Assembly: GCA_028285405.1 (NCBI GenBank)
Contig: JANQPH010000037.1
Location: 1-64,000 of the forward strand
Origin: Thermoleophilia bacterium
Lineage (GTDB): Bacteria; Actinomycetota; Thermoleophilia; Miltoncostaeales; Miltoncostaeaceae
Direction of reading: 5' to 3'
Length of the DNA: 64,000 nucleotides
Positions 18,411-27,181 of the stretch are shown here, piece after piece (the stretch's first letter is position 1; each line of letters starts with the position of its first letter). Both the position numbers and the translations under genes were made by a program. A model generated the notes under the pieces. The model made no database searches. It was not told the DNA's origin and saw only the letters and a program-made list of their open reading frames with translations.

Positions 18411-18674
18411 ATGAACACGAATGCGGCAGTAGACGTCCAGGAGGTCAAGGCGGTCCTGGTCGACGCGCTCGACCTGGCCGACCGCGAAGGCGAGATCGGC
18501 CCGGACACGCGCCTGCTCGGCGCGATCCCCGAGCTCGACTCGATGGCGGTCCTGACGCTGGTGACGGCCCTCGAGCAGCGCTTCGCGATCCGCTTCGACG
18601 GCGACGACGTCACCGCCGACGCGTTCGAGACCCTCGACAGCCTCGCGGGCCTGGTCAACTCCAAGCGCACGTGA
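18411..18674 (+). CDS. Acyl carrier protein of the ligase/decarboxylase cassette
   Basis: An 87-aa carrier protein. The phosphopantetheine attachment Ser is in PELDSMAVLTL (around residue 45), followed by the usual acidic helix II and a helical C-terminus. Start is ATG 18411 with GAGAGG 4 nt upstream. It lies 19 bp after the decarboxylase and is the last gene of the cassette; a 16-bp hairpin follows 62 bp later. The aspartate before the serine and the overall length fit discrete carrier proteins that work with stand-alone AMP ligases. It is unlikely to be the primary fatty-acid AcpP, because no fab genes are nearby. Confidence 0.88.
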   Translation: MNTNAAVDVQEVKAVLVDALDLADREGEIGPDTRLLGAIPELDSMAVLTLVTALEQRFAIRFDGDDVTADAFETLDSLAGLVNSKRT

Positions 18675-18736
18675 CGCCGACGCCCACGGGCGCCGAGTCC
18701 GGGGCCTCGCCGGCGGCACGCGCGGACCTGCCGGCC

Positions 18737-18774
18737 GGCAGAGCCGGTCGCCGTCGAGGGCGGCCGGCCCTGCC
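18737..18774. terminator. 16-bp hairpin between convergent genes
   Basis: Arms 18737-18752 and 18759-18774 pair over 16 bp with one A-C mismatch and one G-U wobble around a 6-nt loop. It sits between the acyl carrier gene (plus) and the spondin-domain gene (minus) and could stop transcription from both sides. No T-run follows on either strand, so it is a hairpin-type terminator at best. Confidence 0.5.
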
Positions 18775-18795
18775 TTCGGCCGAGACGCGGCTCGC

Positions 18796-19515
18796 CTAGC
18801 GGCGGTTGCGGACCCGCTCGATCTCGATCTTGGCCACGTTGCCGTCCCAGCCGTAGACCGCGGGGTCCAGCTCGCCGACGCCCGACTCGATGCCCGCGTG
18901 CATCGAGATCAGGTTGCCCTCCGGGTCGCGCACGAAGGCGTTGCCGCAGCAGGGGCCCGGGATGTGGGACATCAGCTGGTTGTTCGCCTCGCTCCCGGCG
19001 TCGTACGCGGGTGCCTCGAAGCTCCGGTACTTGCGCCCGATCCGGACCGAGTCGAGCCCGGTGAAGCCGTCGTTCGTGTTGACGAGCATCGAGAGCAGGC
19101 TCAGGCGCTGGTGCGGCCGGGCCGCGATCTCGTAGGTCTGGGAGGCGCCCGGCGGAATCGGAGCCGGACCGGCCGCGCCCTCCTCGACACCGGTCTCGAC
19201 GCTCTTGACGCCGCGGACCTGCCCGAGGAGCTGCTCGGCCGGCCCGTTGTTGGCGTCCTCGGCGATGTTGGCGACGACATGGCTCGCGGCGCCGCCTGTG
19301 CTCCAGACATCGGCGCGCCGGTTGTGCACGACCAGCAGCGGCGGCGACAGCGGTTGGCTGCCCGCCGGCGTCAGGTTGGTGACCGTGACCTCGTACGTGC
19401 GCTTGCCGTCGTAGCCGGATGCCTCGGCGGCGCCCGACCCTCCGGTCAGGCCGATCGCCGCCGCCCCTCCGATCGCCAACGCCGCCGCACCTGCGCTCAG
19501 CGCGATTCGCTTCAT
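18796..19515 (-). CDS. Exported spondin N-domain protein
   Basis: A 239-aa secreted protein. The N-terminus MKRIALSAGAAALAIGGAAA is a Sec signal peptide. The rest matches the Spondin_N family seen in bacterial extracellular proteins: TYEVTVTNLTP, SPPLLVVHN, NIAEDANNG, LLSMLVNTNDGFTGLDSV, and YDAGSEANNQ. A CC pair in GPCCGNAF is unusual and could form a disulfide. Start is ATG 19515, preceded by GGGGGAG with 7-nt spacing; a longer GTG-start reading to 19575 lacks support. It faces the ACP cassette convergently. Bacterial spondin-domain proteins are generally uncharacterised; surface or matrix adhesion is a family-level guess. Confidence 0.85.
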   Translation of the reverse strand: MKRIALSAGAAALAIGGAAAIGLTGGSGAAEASGYDGKRTYEVTVTNLTPAGSQPLSPPLLVVHNRRADVWSTGGAASHVVANIAEDANNGPAEQLLGQVRGVKSVETGVEEGAAGPAPIPPGASQTYEIAARPHQRLSLLSMLVNTNDGFTGLDSVRIGRKYRSFEAPAYDAGSEANNQLMSHIPGPCCGNAFVRDPEGNLISMHAGIESGVGELDPAVYGWDGNVAKIEIERVRNRR

Positions 19516-19775
19516 CGAACGACTCCCCCGTGGTGTGTGCTCGGTTGCGCTCGTTTCTCGACGAGCGGGGGGCACGCTAAGTCGACGACCTTACGTCGGG
19601 CTTACCTGACGGCGAACAGTTCTGACGGCCGGCCGAACTCGGCGGGGGTCGGCCCTCGGCGGCGATCGAGCCGTCGCGTGTCGGCCGTGCGCCCGCCTGA
19701 TCGCACCGCGCCCAGGTGGTTCGGGGCTGGCCCGACGGCGTCGGGCAGCGACGACGGCTGGCCCCGGAGGCAGCC

Positions 19776-20717
19776 GTGAGCTGGCGATGGGACCTGGCGC
19801 TCTTCGGTGTGGTCTGCGCGGTTCCGGCTGTCGCGGTTGCGCTCGTGGACCCCGAGAGCGGACTGGCAGTGGCGCTCGGCGCGCTCCTTGCGATCTCCGT
19901 CGGAATCCCCCCACGGCGCCGGCGCAGGATCGCGACGCTGGCCGCCGGCGTGGTCGTCGGGGTGGGCTTCGTCGTCGGCTCGATCGTCGGGCCCTGGGCG
20001 TGGATCGCGGTGCCGGCGCTGCTGATCGGAACCTTCGGTGCGGTGCGCATGTCCGAGGGTGCGGCGGTCGGCCGGGTCGTGCTCTTTCTCGGCCTTCCGC
20101 TGTTCGCCGCCGGATTCTCATTCGCCGGCGAGCTGGCGACCACCGCGACCATCGCCGCGGTCCTCGCTGCGACCTGCGCCTTCGCGTGGCTGGTCTCGCT
20201 CGCCTGGCCCGAGCGGATCGAGCCCGCTCCTCCGGCCCAACCCCGTGAGCCGCCCGCGCACTACACCCTCCGGCTCGGCTTGGTGGGCGGCATCGCTGCG
20301 GTGATCGGCTACGCGTCCGGTTGGAGCCACGTTGGCTGGGCTCCGGCCGCCGGGATGCTCGTCATGCGCCCGGACCCCGGGGTCGCGCTCGAGCGGAGCA
20401 TCGGGCGGACCGTGTCGGTCGTCGGCGGAGCCGTGCTCGCCCTGCTCCTCACGACGGCCACCTCGTCGGCCGTCGTCTACGCGATCGCGGTCCTGGCGGT
20501 CCTGGCTATCGCCGGCGGCACGCAGTCGAGCCGTTGGTACGTGAGCGGCGGCTATGCGACGTTCCTGGCGCTGTCCCTGTTCTGGTACTCCTCGGCACCG
20601 AGCGTCGACACGGCGCTGGGTGGCGAGCGCATCGTGGCGACCGGTGTCGGCGTGGGGCTGGCCCTCCTCCTCGGGCCCGGCTACGAGCTCGTCGTGCGCA
20701 GGCGCCAAAAGGCCTGA
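19776..20717 (+). CDS. FUSC-family membrane transporter
   Basis: A 313-aa integral membrane protein with two blocks of hydrophobic segments: about six in residues 5-145, and a second set after a short soluble linker (ERIEPAPPAQPREPPAHYTL). This is the layout of FUSC (fusaric acid resistance-like) proteins. The second half contains RPDPGVALERSIGRTVSVVGG, the family's most conserved loop. Members are thought to export aromatic acids or similar compounds. Start is GTG 19776, 5 nt after GGAGG; reading further upstream to 19716 has no ribosome-binding site. The 260-bp gap to the divergent spondin gene holds an imperfect palindrome (TAAGTCGACG-N6-CGTCGGGCTTA, near 19578) that could be an operator. 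Confidence 0.85.
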   Translation: MSWRWDLALFGVVCAVPAVAVALVDPESGLAVALGALLAISVGIPPRRRRRIATLAAGVVVGVGFVVGSIVGPWAWIAVPALLIGTFGAVRMSEGAAVGRVVLFLGLPLFAAGFSFAGELATTATIAAVLAATCAFAWLVSLAWPERIEPAPPAQPREPPAHYTLRLGLVGGIAAVIGYASGWSHVGWAPAAGMLVMRPDPGVALERSIGRTVSVVGGAVLALLLTTATSSAVVYAIAVLAVLAIAGGTQSSRWYVSGGYATFLALSLFWYSSAPSVDTALGGERIVATGVGVGLALLLGPGYELVVRRRQKA

Positions 20718-20780
20718 GGGCGCCTCGCGGGGCCGGGACGAGCGGCCGAGCTTCGCGTGGACGGCCCACGCGCTCGGAGC

Positions 20781-20808
20781 ACAAGAAAGGGCCCTGTCTC
20801 CAGGGCCC
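20781..20808 (-). terminator. Intrinsic terminator of tRNA-fMet
   Basis: On the minus strand GGGCCCTG-GAGA-CAGGGCCC forms a perfect 8-bp stem with a 4-nt loop (20789-20808). It is followed by TTTCTTGT, and lies 8 bp after the tRNA 3' end. This is a good rho-independent terminator. Confidence 0.75.
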
Positions 20809-20815
20809 TCGTGAG

Positions 20816-20889
<74 letters not shown>

Positions 20890-20901
20890 GCGGAATGGAA
20901 G

Positions 20902-20929
20902 ATTGTAACGGCCGCCATCTGCCCTGCAA
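20902..20929 (-). promoter_or_regulatory. Promoter of tRNA-fMet
   Basis: On the minus strand a -35 TTGCAG (20924-20929) and a -10 TACAAT (20902-20907) are separated by 16 bp. The predicted start falls about 6 bp before the tRNA 5' end. Both hexamers fit primary sigma-factor promoters. Confidence 0.75.
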
Positions 20930-20945
20930 GTCCGAGCGGCGGCGC

Positions 20946-23885
20946 TCACCCCTCGGCGTCGGGATCGGGTCCGTCCATCGCGTCCTCGACGAGACCCCGC
21001 TCGAGCGCGACGCGCGTCGCCTCGACGCGGGAGTGCACGCCCAGCTTCGAGAAGATGTTGAAGACGTGCCGGGCGGCCGTCGCCTGGGTGATGTGCAGGT
21101 CCTCGCCGATTTCGCGATTCGTCCGGCCGGCGACGAGGCGGCCGAGCACCTCGCCCTCGCGAAGCGTGAGCCGGTCGCCGTCCGAGCCGCCCCGTCGGCG
21201 GCTGCGGCGTCCCAGCCGGTGCAGGAGCCCTTCGGCTCGATGCGCCCAGGACTCGGCGTCCATCTCGCGATAGAGGCGTAGGGCGCGGTCCGCGAGCTCG
21301 GTCGCGCCCTCCCGTCCGTCGCGTGCCTCGCTCATGGCCTCGGCGCCGGTCAGGAGCATTCGCGCGGCCTCCGGGTGACGGCCGCGCGCCTCGAGCTCCT
21401 CGGCGGCCGCGAGGACGGGTGCGGCGTCGGGACGGCGCCCCTCGGCGAGCCCCACGAGGGCGAAGGCGTAGTCGGCGAGCGGGCCGGGGGAGATGTCGGC
21501 GACCGTCTGGGCGTGCCGGCGCGCCGCGAGGGCGTCACCCGAGTGGCATGCGGCCTCGGTGGCCGTCGAGAAGAGCGCGGTGACGAACCTCGGCGGACCG
21601 CCCGGGATCCCCGACCAGCGCTCGAGCGCTGGATCGAGCAGCTCCTGGGCCGTCGCGGGCTCGCCGGCCGCGAGTGCCGTCCGCGCAAGGCCGGTCCGGG
21701 CCAGCCACGCCCACTCCCACACCTCGCCGGACTCGGTGTCGGCCAGGATGCCCTCGAACAGCTCCGTCGCCTCTCGGAGCGCGCCGCGACGACGGGCGAG
21801 CATCGCCCGGACCGTCCGCAGGAGGACCGTGGCCGCGGCGTCTCGCCTGGTCGCGTCCATCTCCTCGGCTTGGGCCGCCTGGTCCTCGGCGCGCTCCGAT
21901 TCCCCGGACTCGACGAACACCGCGGCCCGCATCGTGACCGCTCTGGCCTCGAGGCGGGGAAACCGCCTGGCGCGAGCCAGGCGCACCGCGGCATCCGCAT
22001 CCGGGGCCGCCTCCCCGGGCTGGTCGACGCGGACCTCGGTCAGCGCGAGGAGCGCGCGGATCGCGAGGGCGTCGTCACCGTCCGTGCGGGCGGTGCGATG
22101 CACGTCCCGAAGCGTCTCCACCGCCTCCGGGATCTCCCCGGTGTGCGCTCTCGCCGTCGCGACCGCGATGCGCAGGTCCTGGCGCAGGGTGTGCGTGAAC
22201 GCCGACTCGTCGGTGTCGAGCGACTCGGCTCGTGCGGCGATCTCGAGCGCGGCCCGCGGATCGCCCGAGGCGACGAGGGTGCGCGCGTGCCTGGTGAGGA
22301 CCTCGAAGTAGGCCGTGTCGAGGCCGGGATCGGGGCCTGCGGCCGTGCGGGCGTCCGCGAGCTCCTCGAGGGCGGCCCGGAGGTCGTCGAGCGCGCCGGC
22401 GCGATCGTGCATCTGCCAGCGCGCGTCCGCGGCGCGAGCGAGCGCGGTCGCGGCGCGGATCTCGTTCCCACCGGCCAAGAACTCCTCGCGGGCCGCGAGG
22501 AAGGATCGGGTCGCGGATTCCCGGCTTCCCGCGGCGTCGGTCACCCACCCGTGTCCCATGAGGATCTCGGCCCGAGCGTCGTGCCCGTCCTCTGGGTCGA
22601 AGAGCTCGAGCGCGCGCTCGTGGTGCGCCTCCGACTCGAGCAGCGCGCCCAGGCCGAGCGTCCGCCGCGCCTCCCTGGCCGAGTATGCGAAGGCGCGCGA
22701 CCGATCGTCGGACGCGAGGGCGTGCCCGAGCATCTCCTCGAGGTGCTCCTCGTCCTCTGCGCCGAACCGGTCCTCGAACGCGAGCAGGAGGGCTCGATGG
22801 CGATTGACTCGCTCGGCGCCGATCATCTCCTCGAGCACCGCATCGCGCGTGAGCGTGTGGCGGAAGCCCACGAGCTGGCCCCCGATCGACTGATCGTCGT
22901 CGCGCAGGAGCCCCGCGTCGCAGAGCCGGCTCACCGCCGCCGCGCACTCGGGAGCCGGCATCGCGGCGGCGCTCGAGACGATGGAGACATCGAACGTGTC
23001 GCCGGCGACCGCGGCCCACGACAGGAGATCCCTGTCGGTCTCGGGCAGCCGGTGCAGGCGTGAGAGCAGCATCTCCCGCACGGTCCAGGGAATGGTGAGC
23101 TCTCCCTTCGGGTCGAGCTGGCCCGCCTCCTCGATCAGCAGCCCTTCGTCGGCGGCGCTCCGGACGAGCTCCTCGACCACGAAGGGATTCCCCCCGCTCA
23201 TGGTCGCGATCGTCTCGAGCGTGCGTCGCTCCGGCGGCACGCCGAGGATGTCCTCGAGCATCGCGCCCACGGCGTGCTCTTCCAGCGGCGCGAGCGCGCG
23301 CTCCTCGGCGATCCGCTCCCGCAGCAGCGCGTGGCGCATCGCGTTCACGTGGGGGCCGGCCTCACCCTCGCGAAACGTCAGGAGCATCGTGATGGGGGAC
23401 TCGGGCAGCGACTCGGCGAGGTGTCGAACCAGCTCGCACGAGGACGGTGACGCCAGGTGCAGGTCCTCCAGCACGAGCAGCAGGCCGGCCTCGGCCGCCA
23501 ACCCCGAGAAGTAGCGGCAGGCGGCCTCGAAGACGATGTCGAGCTCGACGTCGGCGGCCTGCCCGAGCTCGGGCAGCAGCCATCGCTCGAACGACGCCGC
23601 CAGGCCGTCCGGCGGGACCGGGCGCTCGTCGGCGCTCCGACGCGACTCCCGGACCGCGCTCCGAAACACCTCGAGCGGGAGCGCCGAGCTGACCGGCGTG
23701 GCCCGCCCCTTCAGGACCATTCGCCCGCGCTCGTGGGCCCAGTACGCCGCCGCCTTGGCCAGGCGCGTCTTGCCGAGCCCGGCCTCGCCCGAGATGCAGA
23801 GCACCGCACGCTCGTCCTCGCCCTGCTCGAGCGCCTCGTCGATCAACCCGAGCACGTCGTCGCGCCCGACGGTCGACGTGGCCAA
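20946..23885 (-). CDS. Large ATP-binding LuxR-family transcriptional regulator (LAL type)
   Basis: A 979-aa MalT/LAL-like regulator. The N-terminal AAA/STAND ATPase has Walker A SGEAGLGKT (about residues 31-39) and Walker B LLLVLEDLHLA (about 155-165). A long middle region (about 400-890) of Ala/Leu/Arg-rich helical repeats looks TPR-like. The C-terminal HTH (LTLREGEVLGRLVAGRTNRE, then TQATAARHVFNIFSKLGV) is a LuxR domain. Such proteins sense a small ligand and activate neighbouring genes. It is divergent from another LuxR-type gene at 24079. Start is a TTG at 23885 with no clear ribosome-binding site, so the first residues are uncertain. Ligand unknown. Confidence 0.9.
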   Translation of the reverse strand: MATSTVGRDDVLGLIDEALEQGEDERAVLCISGEAGLGKTRLAKAAAYWAHERGRMVLKGRATPVSSALPLEVFRSAVRESRRSADERPVPPDGLAASFERWLLPELGQAADVELDIVFEAACRYFSGLAAEAGLLLVLEDLHLASPSSCELVRHLAESLPESPITMLLTFREGEAGPHVNAMRHALLRERIAEERALAPLEEHAVGAMLEDILGVPPERRTLETIATMSGGNPFVVEELVRSAADEGLLIEEAGQLDPKGELTIPWTVREMLLSRLHRLPETDRDLLSWAAVAGDTFDVSIVSSAAAMPAPECAAAVSRLCDAGLLRDDDQSIGGQLVGFRHTLTRDAVLEEMIGAERVNRHRALLLAFEDRFGAEDEEHLEEMLGHALASDDRSRAFAYSAREARRTLGLGALLESEAHHERALELFDPEDGHDARAEILMGHGWVTDAAGSRESATRSFLAAREEFLAGGNEIRAATALARAADARWQMHDRAGALDDLRAALEELADARTAAGPDPGLDTAYFEVLTRHARTLVASGDPRAALEIAARAESLDTDESAFTHTLRQDLRIAVATARAHTGEIPEAVETLRDVHRTARTDGDDALAIRALLALTEVRVDQPGEAAPDADAAVRLARARRFPRLEARAVTMRAAVFVESGESERAEDQAAQAEEMDATRRDAAATVLLRTVRAMLARRRGALREATELFEGILADTESGEVWEWAWLARTGLARTALAAGEPATAQELLDPALERWSGIPGGPPRFVTALFSTATEAACHSGDALAARRHAQTVADISPGPLADYAFALVGLAEGRRPDAAPVLAAAEELEARGRHPEAARMLLTGAEAMSEARDGREGATELADRALRLYREMDAESWAHRAEGLLHRLGRRSRRRGGSDGDRLTLREGEVLGRLVAGRTNREIGEDLHITQATAARHVFNIFSKLGVHSRVEATRVALERGLVEDAMDGPDPDAEG

Positions 23886-24078
23886 GAGCGTGCGCCGCCG
23901 CGATGTCGCAGGCAGTGCGTCTGGCGCGGGGACGGTGTCCTCCCGGGGTCCGCTCGCTCAGGTCGCGGGTCAGCCCAAGATACGCAACCCACAGGAGCCA
24001 AATACACAGGTCAGAGGATTCCCCCTGCAATGCCCACGAATAGCCTCACCTCACCGACAACGGATGGAGGTGAACGCG

Positions 24079-24513
24079 ATGGACGGAGCGGCCGGAGAGA
24101 ACGCGGGCCGCCACCCGCGATCGCCGGCGATCCGCTGGAGCCCCGACGGTGCGAGTGTCGGCTCTGCCGAGCGGCGTGAGCTCACCACCCGCGAGCGCGA
24201 GGTGGCCGGCCACGTCGTGAGCGGCATGGACAACGAGCAGATCGCGCGCCTGCTCGGAGTCTCACGCCGAACGGTGGAGTTCCACCTCTCGAACGTCTAT
24301 CGGAAGCTCGGAATCTTCCGTCGCGGCCAGCTTCACGACGCGATGGCGGCCGCTTGGCCCTGCGCCAGCTGCGAGCGCGCCATCGTCCGGGCCGTCGATC
24401 GGGTGCTGAGGAGCGGCGCGGTCGTCGACGGGATCCTGGGTTGCGTCTCGACGACGGTCGCCGCCGAGCTGGCGAAGGAGCTCGCCGAGGAGAAGACGGC
24501 TCGAGCCGGCTGA
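24079..24513 (+). CDS. Small LuxR-type DNA-binding protein with CASC motif
   Basis: A 144-aa protein with a central LuxR HTH (LTTREREVAGHVVSGMDNEQ through RTVEFHLSNVYRKLG, about residues 36-80). There is no receiver or autoinducer domain. The C-terminal tail begins with WPCASCERAI and later has GILGCVST, so three cysteines lie outside the HTH; metal or redox sensing is possible but unproven. Start is ATG 24079, 5 nt after GGAGGTGA; an in-frame ATG at 24064 has no site. It is divergent from the large LuxR regulator with a 193-bp shared control region and is followed by a strong terminator hairpin. Confidence 0.85.
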   Translation: MDGAAGENAGRHPRSPAIRWSPDGASVGSAERRELTTREREVAGHVVSGMDNEQIARLLGVSRRTVEFHLSNVYRKLGIFRRGQLHDAMAAAWPCASCERAIVRAVDRVLRSGAVVDGILGCVSTTVAAELAKELAEEKTARAG

Positions 24514-24539
24514 GCGAGCGCGGAGCGACGCACAACGAA

Positions 24540-24567
24540 CAACGCCCCGACCTCGGTCGGGGCGTTG
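24540..24567. terminator. Strong bidirectional hairpin terminator
   Basis: Arms 24540-24551 and 24556-24567 form a perfect 12-bp stem with loop CTCG. It lies 26 bp after the small LuxR gene and 30 bp from the rpoD stop on the opposite strand, so it can serve both convergent genes. Confidence 0.75.
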
Positions 24568-24597
24568 CCCTGGGTTCCCGGACTTGTCGTCGTCGCG

Positions 24598-25686
<1,089 letters not shown>

Positions 25687-25750
25687 GTCGTCTCATCCTC
25701 CAGACCCGCCGCCGTGCTCGTCGTGAGCACGCGCGTCGGAGCCGATTGGT

Positions 25751-25766
25751 TCGAACAGTTGTTCGT
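25751..25766. promoter_or_regulatory. SOS-box-like palindrome at the rpoD transcription start
   Basis: CGAAC-AGTT-GTTCG (25752-25765) exactly matches the CGAAC-N4-GTTCG core of Gram-positive and actinobacterial LexA sites. It begins next to the predicted -10 hexamer and covers the predicted +1, a classic repressor position. Whether LexA binds it is not shown by the sequence. Confidence 0.5.
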
Positions 25767-25794
25767 AGTCTAACGCTTCACTTCTTGAAGTCAA
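25767..25794 (-). promoter_or_regulatory. rpoD: rpoD promoter
   Basis: On the minus strand -35 TTGACT (25789-25794) and -10 TAGACT (25767-25772) are separated by 16 bp. The predicted start near 25760 leaves a 5' leader of about 73 nt before GTG 25686. Confidence 0.7.
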
Positions 25795-25817
25795 CCGGAA
25801 CGATCGGACGTTCCGGT
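25794..25817. repeat. 9-bp perfect inverted repeat upstream of the rpoD promoter
   Basis: ACCGGAACG-N6-CGTTCCGGT touches the -35 hexamer of rpoD. It lies 135 bp after the stop of the TPR gene. It could be an activator site or a terminator for the gene upstream; neither strand has a following T-run, which makes an operator somewhat more likely. Confidence 0.5.
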
Positions 25818-25951
25818 GATCGACGAGAGGCTCTCCGTTGGACTCGGGGCACTCTCCCACCGCCGCCTTAAGCCCCGGTTAAGCGCCCGTGCGTTCCCGG
25901 TGAAGTGTTCGCCGAGGCGAGGACGGCTCCTCGCCGATGGCCAACCGCGAC

Positions 25952-26689
25952 CTACGGGGTCGTGGTGGTGCCGCCCTGGCCCTGGTCCTGCTCGAGCGCC
26001 TCGAGCAGCTGGGCGGACGTCTGTCCCAACCGGCTGTCGGGGTCGATCTCCACCGTGCGCTCCCACGCCTGGCGGGCCATCTCGGCGTCGCGCAGGTAGA
26101 TGCCGACCCAGCCGCGGTTGAACGCGACGATCTGGTTGTCGGGGTAGCGTCGCTCGAGGTCCGACAGGTCGCGGGCCGCCTGGTCGAGCCCGTCGGGTCC
26201 CTGTCCACCCAGGGTGATCGCGAGGCCCACGCGGGCCGCCACGTCGCCGGGGTTGCGCGAGAGGGCGTCCTCGAATGCCTCGCGGGCCTCCTCGAGTCGC
26301 CGGGTCGCCTGCAGCGCCGCGCCGAGCTCGACCAGGCGCCGAGGCTCGGCCCCACTGGCGACCAGCGCCTGCAGCCGCGGGATCTGGTCCTCGGCCGGGA
26401 GCGACCCGATGCCGCGCGGCGGCGGCTGATCGAGGACGACCGCCAACGGCGGCAGATCGCTCGGACCACCCGTGAGCTCCTGCCCGGGGGCGACGATCGG
26501 CCCCGCGACGATCGGCCGGGCGGCATCGCGAGCGCCCGCGCCGACCGGGTCGTTCAGCAGGCTGGCGACACCAACAGCCGCGAGCCCGACGACGAGCGTG
26601 ACGCCCACCGCGGCGAGGATGGCTTTGGGGGTCGGCCGGCCGCCGCGCGCGCCGCGATCGTTCTCAGCGTCCTCGGGCTCTTCCGCCAT
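25952..26689 (-). CDS. Membrane-anchored tetratricopeptide-repeat protein
   Basis: A 245-aa protein with a short acidic cytoplasmic N-terminus, one membrane segment (ILAAVGVTLVVGLAAVGVAS, about residues 24-43), a Pro/Gly-rich linker, and a C-terminal TPR-like helical domain (about 105-230). The repeats include LVELGAALQATRRLEEAREA and AFNRGWVGIYLRDAEMARQA. TPR domains mediate protein contacts, so this is probably an extracytoplasmic scaffold. Start is ATG 26689. It lies upstream of rpoD on the same strand, but a 265-bp gap with its own promoter separates them. No specific partner can be named. Confidence 0.8.
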   Translation of the reverse strand: MAEEPEDAENDRGARGGRPTPKAILAAVGVTLVVGLAAVGVASLLNDPVGAGARDAARPIVAGPIVAPGQELTGGPSDLPPLAVVLDQPPPRGIGSLPAEDQIPRLQALVASGAEPRRLVELGAALQATRRLEEAREAFEDALSRNPGDVAARVGLAITLGGQGPDGLDQAARDLSDLERRYPDNQIVAFNRGWVGIYLRDAEMARQAWERTVEIDPDSRLGQTSAQLLEALEQDQGQGGTTTTP

Positions 26690-26783
26690 CGGCTACGAGG
26701 GTACTGCCGCCCGGCCGAGATGCCTCCGGGACATGTGGCCTGGGCTGACCTGCCCCCGCCGGTCGGCACTTCTCGGAGGGGGT

Positions 26784-26791
26784 GCTACTTT
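26784..26791 (+). promoter_or_regulatory. Extended -10 promoter for a probably leaderless HxlR gene
   Basis: GC-TACTTT preceded by T at 26783 gives an extended -10 (TGC-TACTTT, hexamer 26786-26791). The ATG at 26801 is 10 bp downstream, close to the expected +1. No Shine-Dalgarno is positioned for that ATG. No clear -35 is visible. Confidence 0.45.
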
Positions 26792-26800
26792 TCGTGACGA

Positions 26801-27181
26801 ATGTCGCGTGATGCGGATTTGCACGCCGTGTGTCCTGTCCTCGCAACGGCGAGGATCGTGTCCGGCAAGTGGACGCTCTTGCTCCTGCGAGACCTCGCGG
26901 AGGGGCCGATTCGGTTCGGCGAGCTCCAGCGCTCGCTCGAGGGAATCAGCCCGCGCACGCTCTCCCAGCGGCTCCGCGCGCTGGAGGAGGAGGGGGTTCT
27001 CGAGCGGCGCGAGTACGCCGAGATGCCGCCTCGGGTCGAGTACAGCCTGACCGCCAAGGGCGAGGCGCTCCTGCCGATCGTCGCCGCGATGCGCACCTAC
27101 GGGGAGGCCTGGCTCGGTGCGGGAGACCCGACTCCGCCCGCTCCCGGCCTGAGCGCGCTCGCGCGGGGGCCGATCGGCTAG
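26801..27181 (+). CDS. HxlR-family winged-helix transcriptional regulator
   Basis: A 126-aa HxlR/MarR-like regulator. It begins with CPVLATARIVSGKWTLLLLRDL, the family's start signature with the conserved Cys followed by the GKW motif. Next comes the wHTH core (GPIRFGELQRSLEGISPRTL, SQRLRALEEEGVLERR) and the wing RVEYSLTAKGEALLPIV. The conserved N-terminal Cys suggests aldehyde, quinone or redox sensing, as in characterised members (HxlR, YodB). The transcript is probably leaderless. Its TAG stop overlaps the TAG stop of the convergent methyltransferase within the palindrome CTAG. Likely targets are its neighbours, but no operator is evident. Confidence 0.9.
   Translation: MSRDADLHAVCPVLATARIVSGKWTLLLLRDLAEGPIRFGELQRSLEGISPRTLSQRLRALEEEGVLERREYAEMPPRVEYSLTAKGEALLPIVAAMRTYGEAWLGAGDPTPPAPGLSALARGPIG

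Noticed and set aside
19716-19775. N-terminal extension of the FUSC transporter
   Set aside because: GTG 19776 has GGAGG at good spacing and the extension is hydrophilic without a ribosome-binding site.
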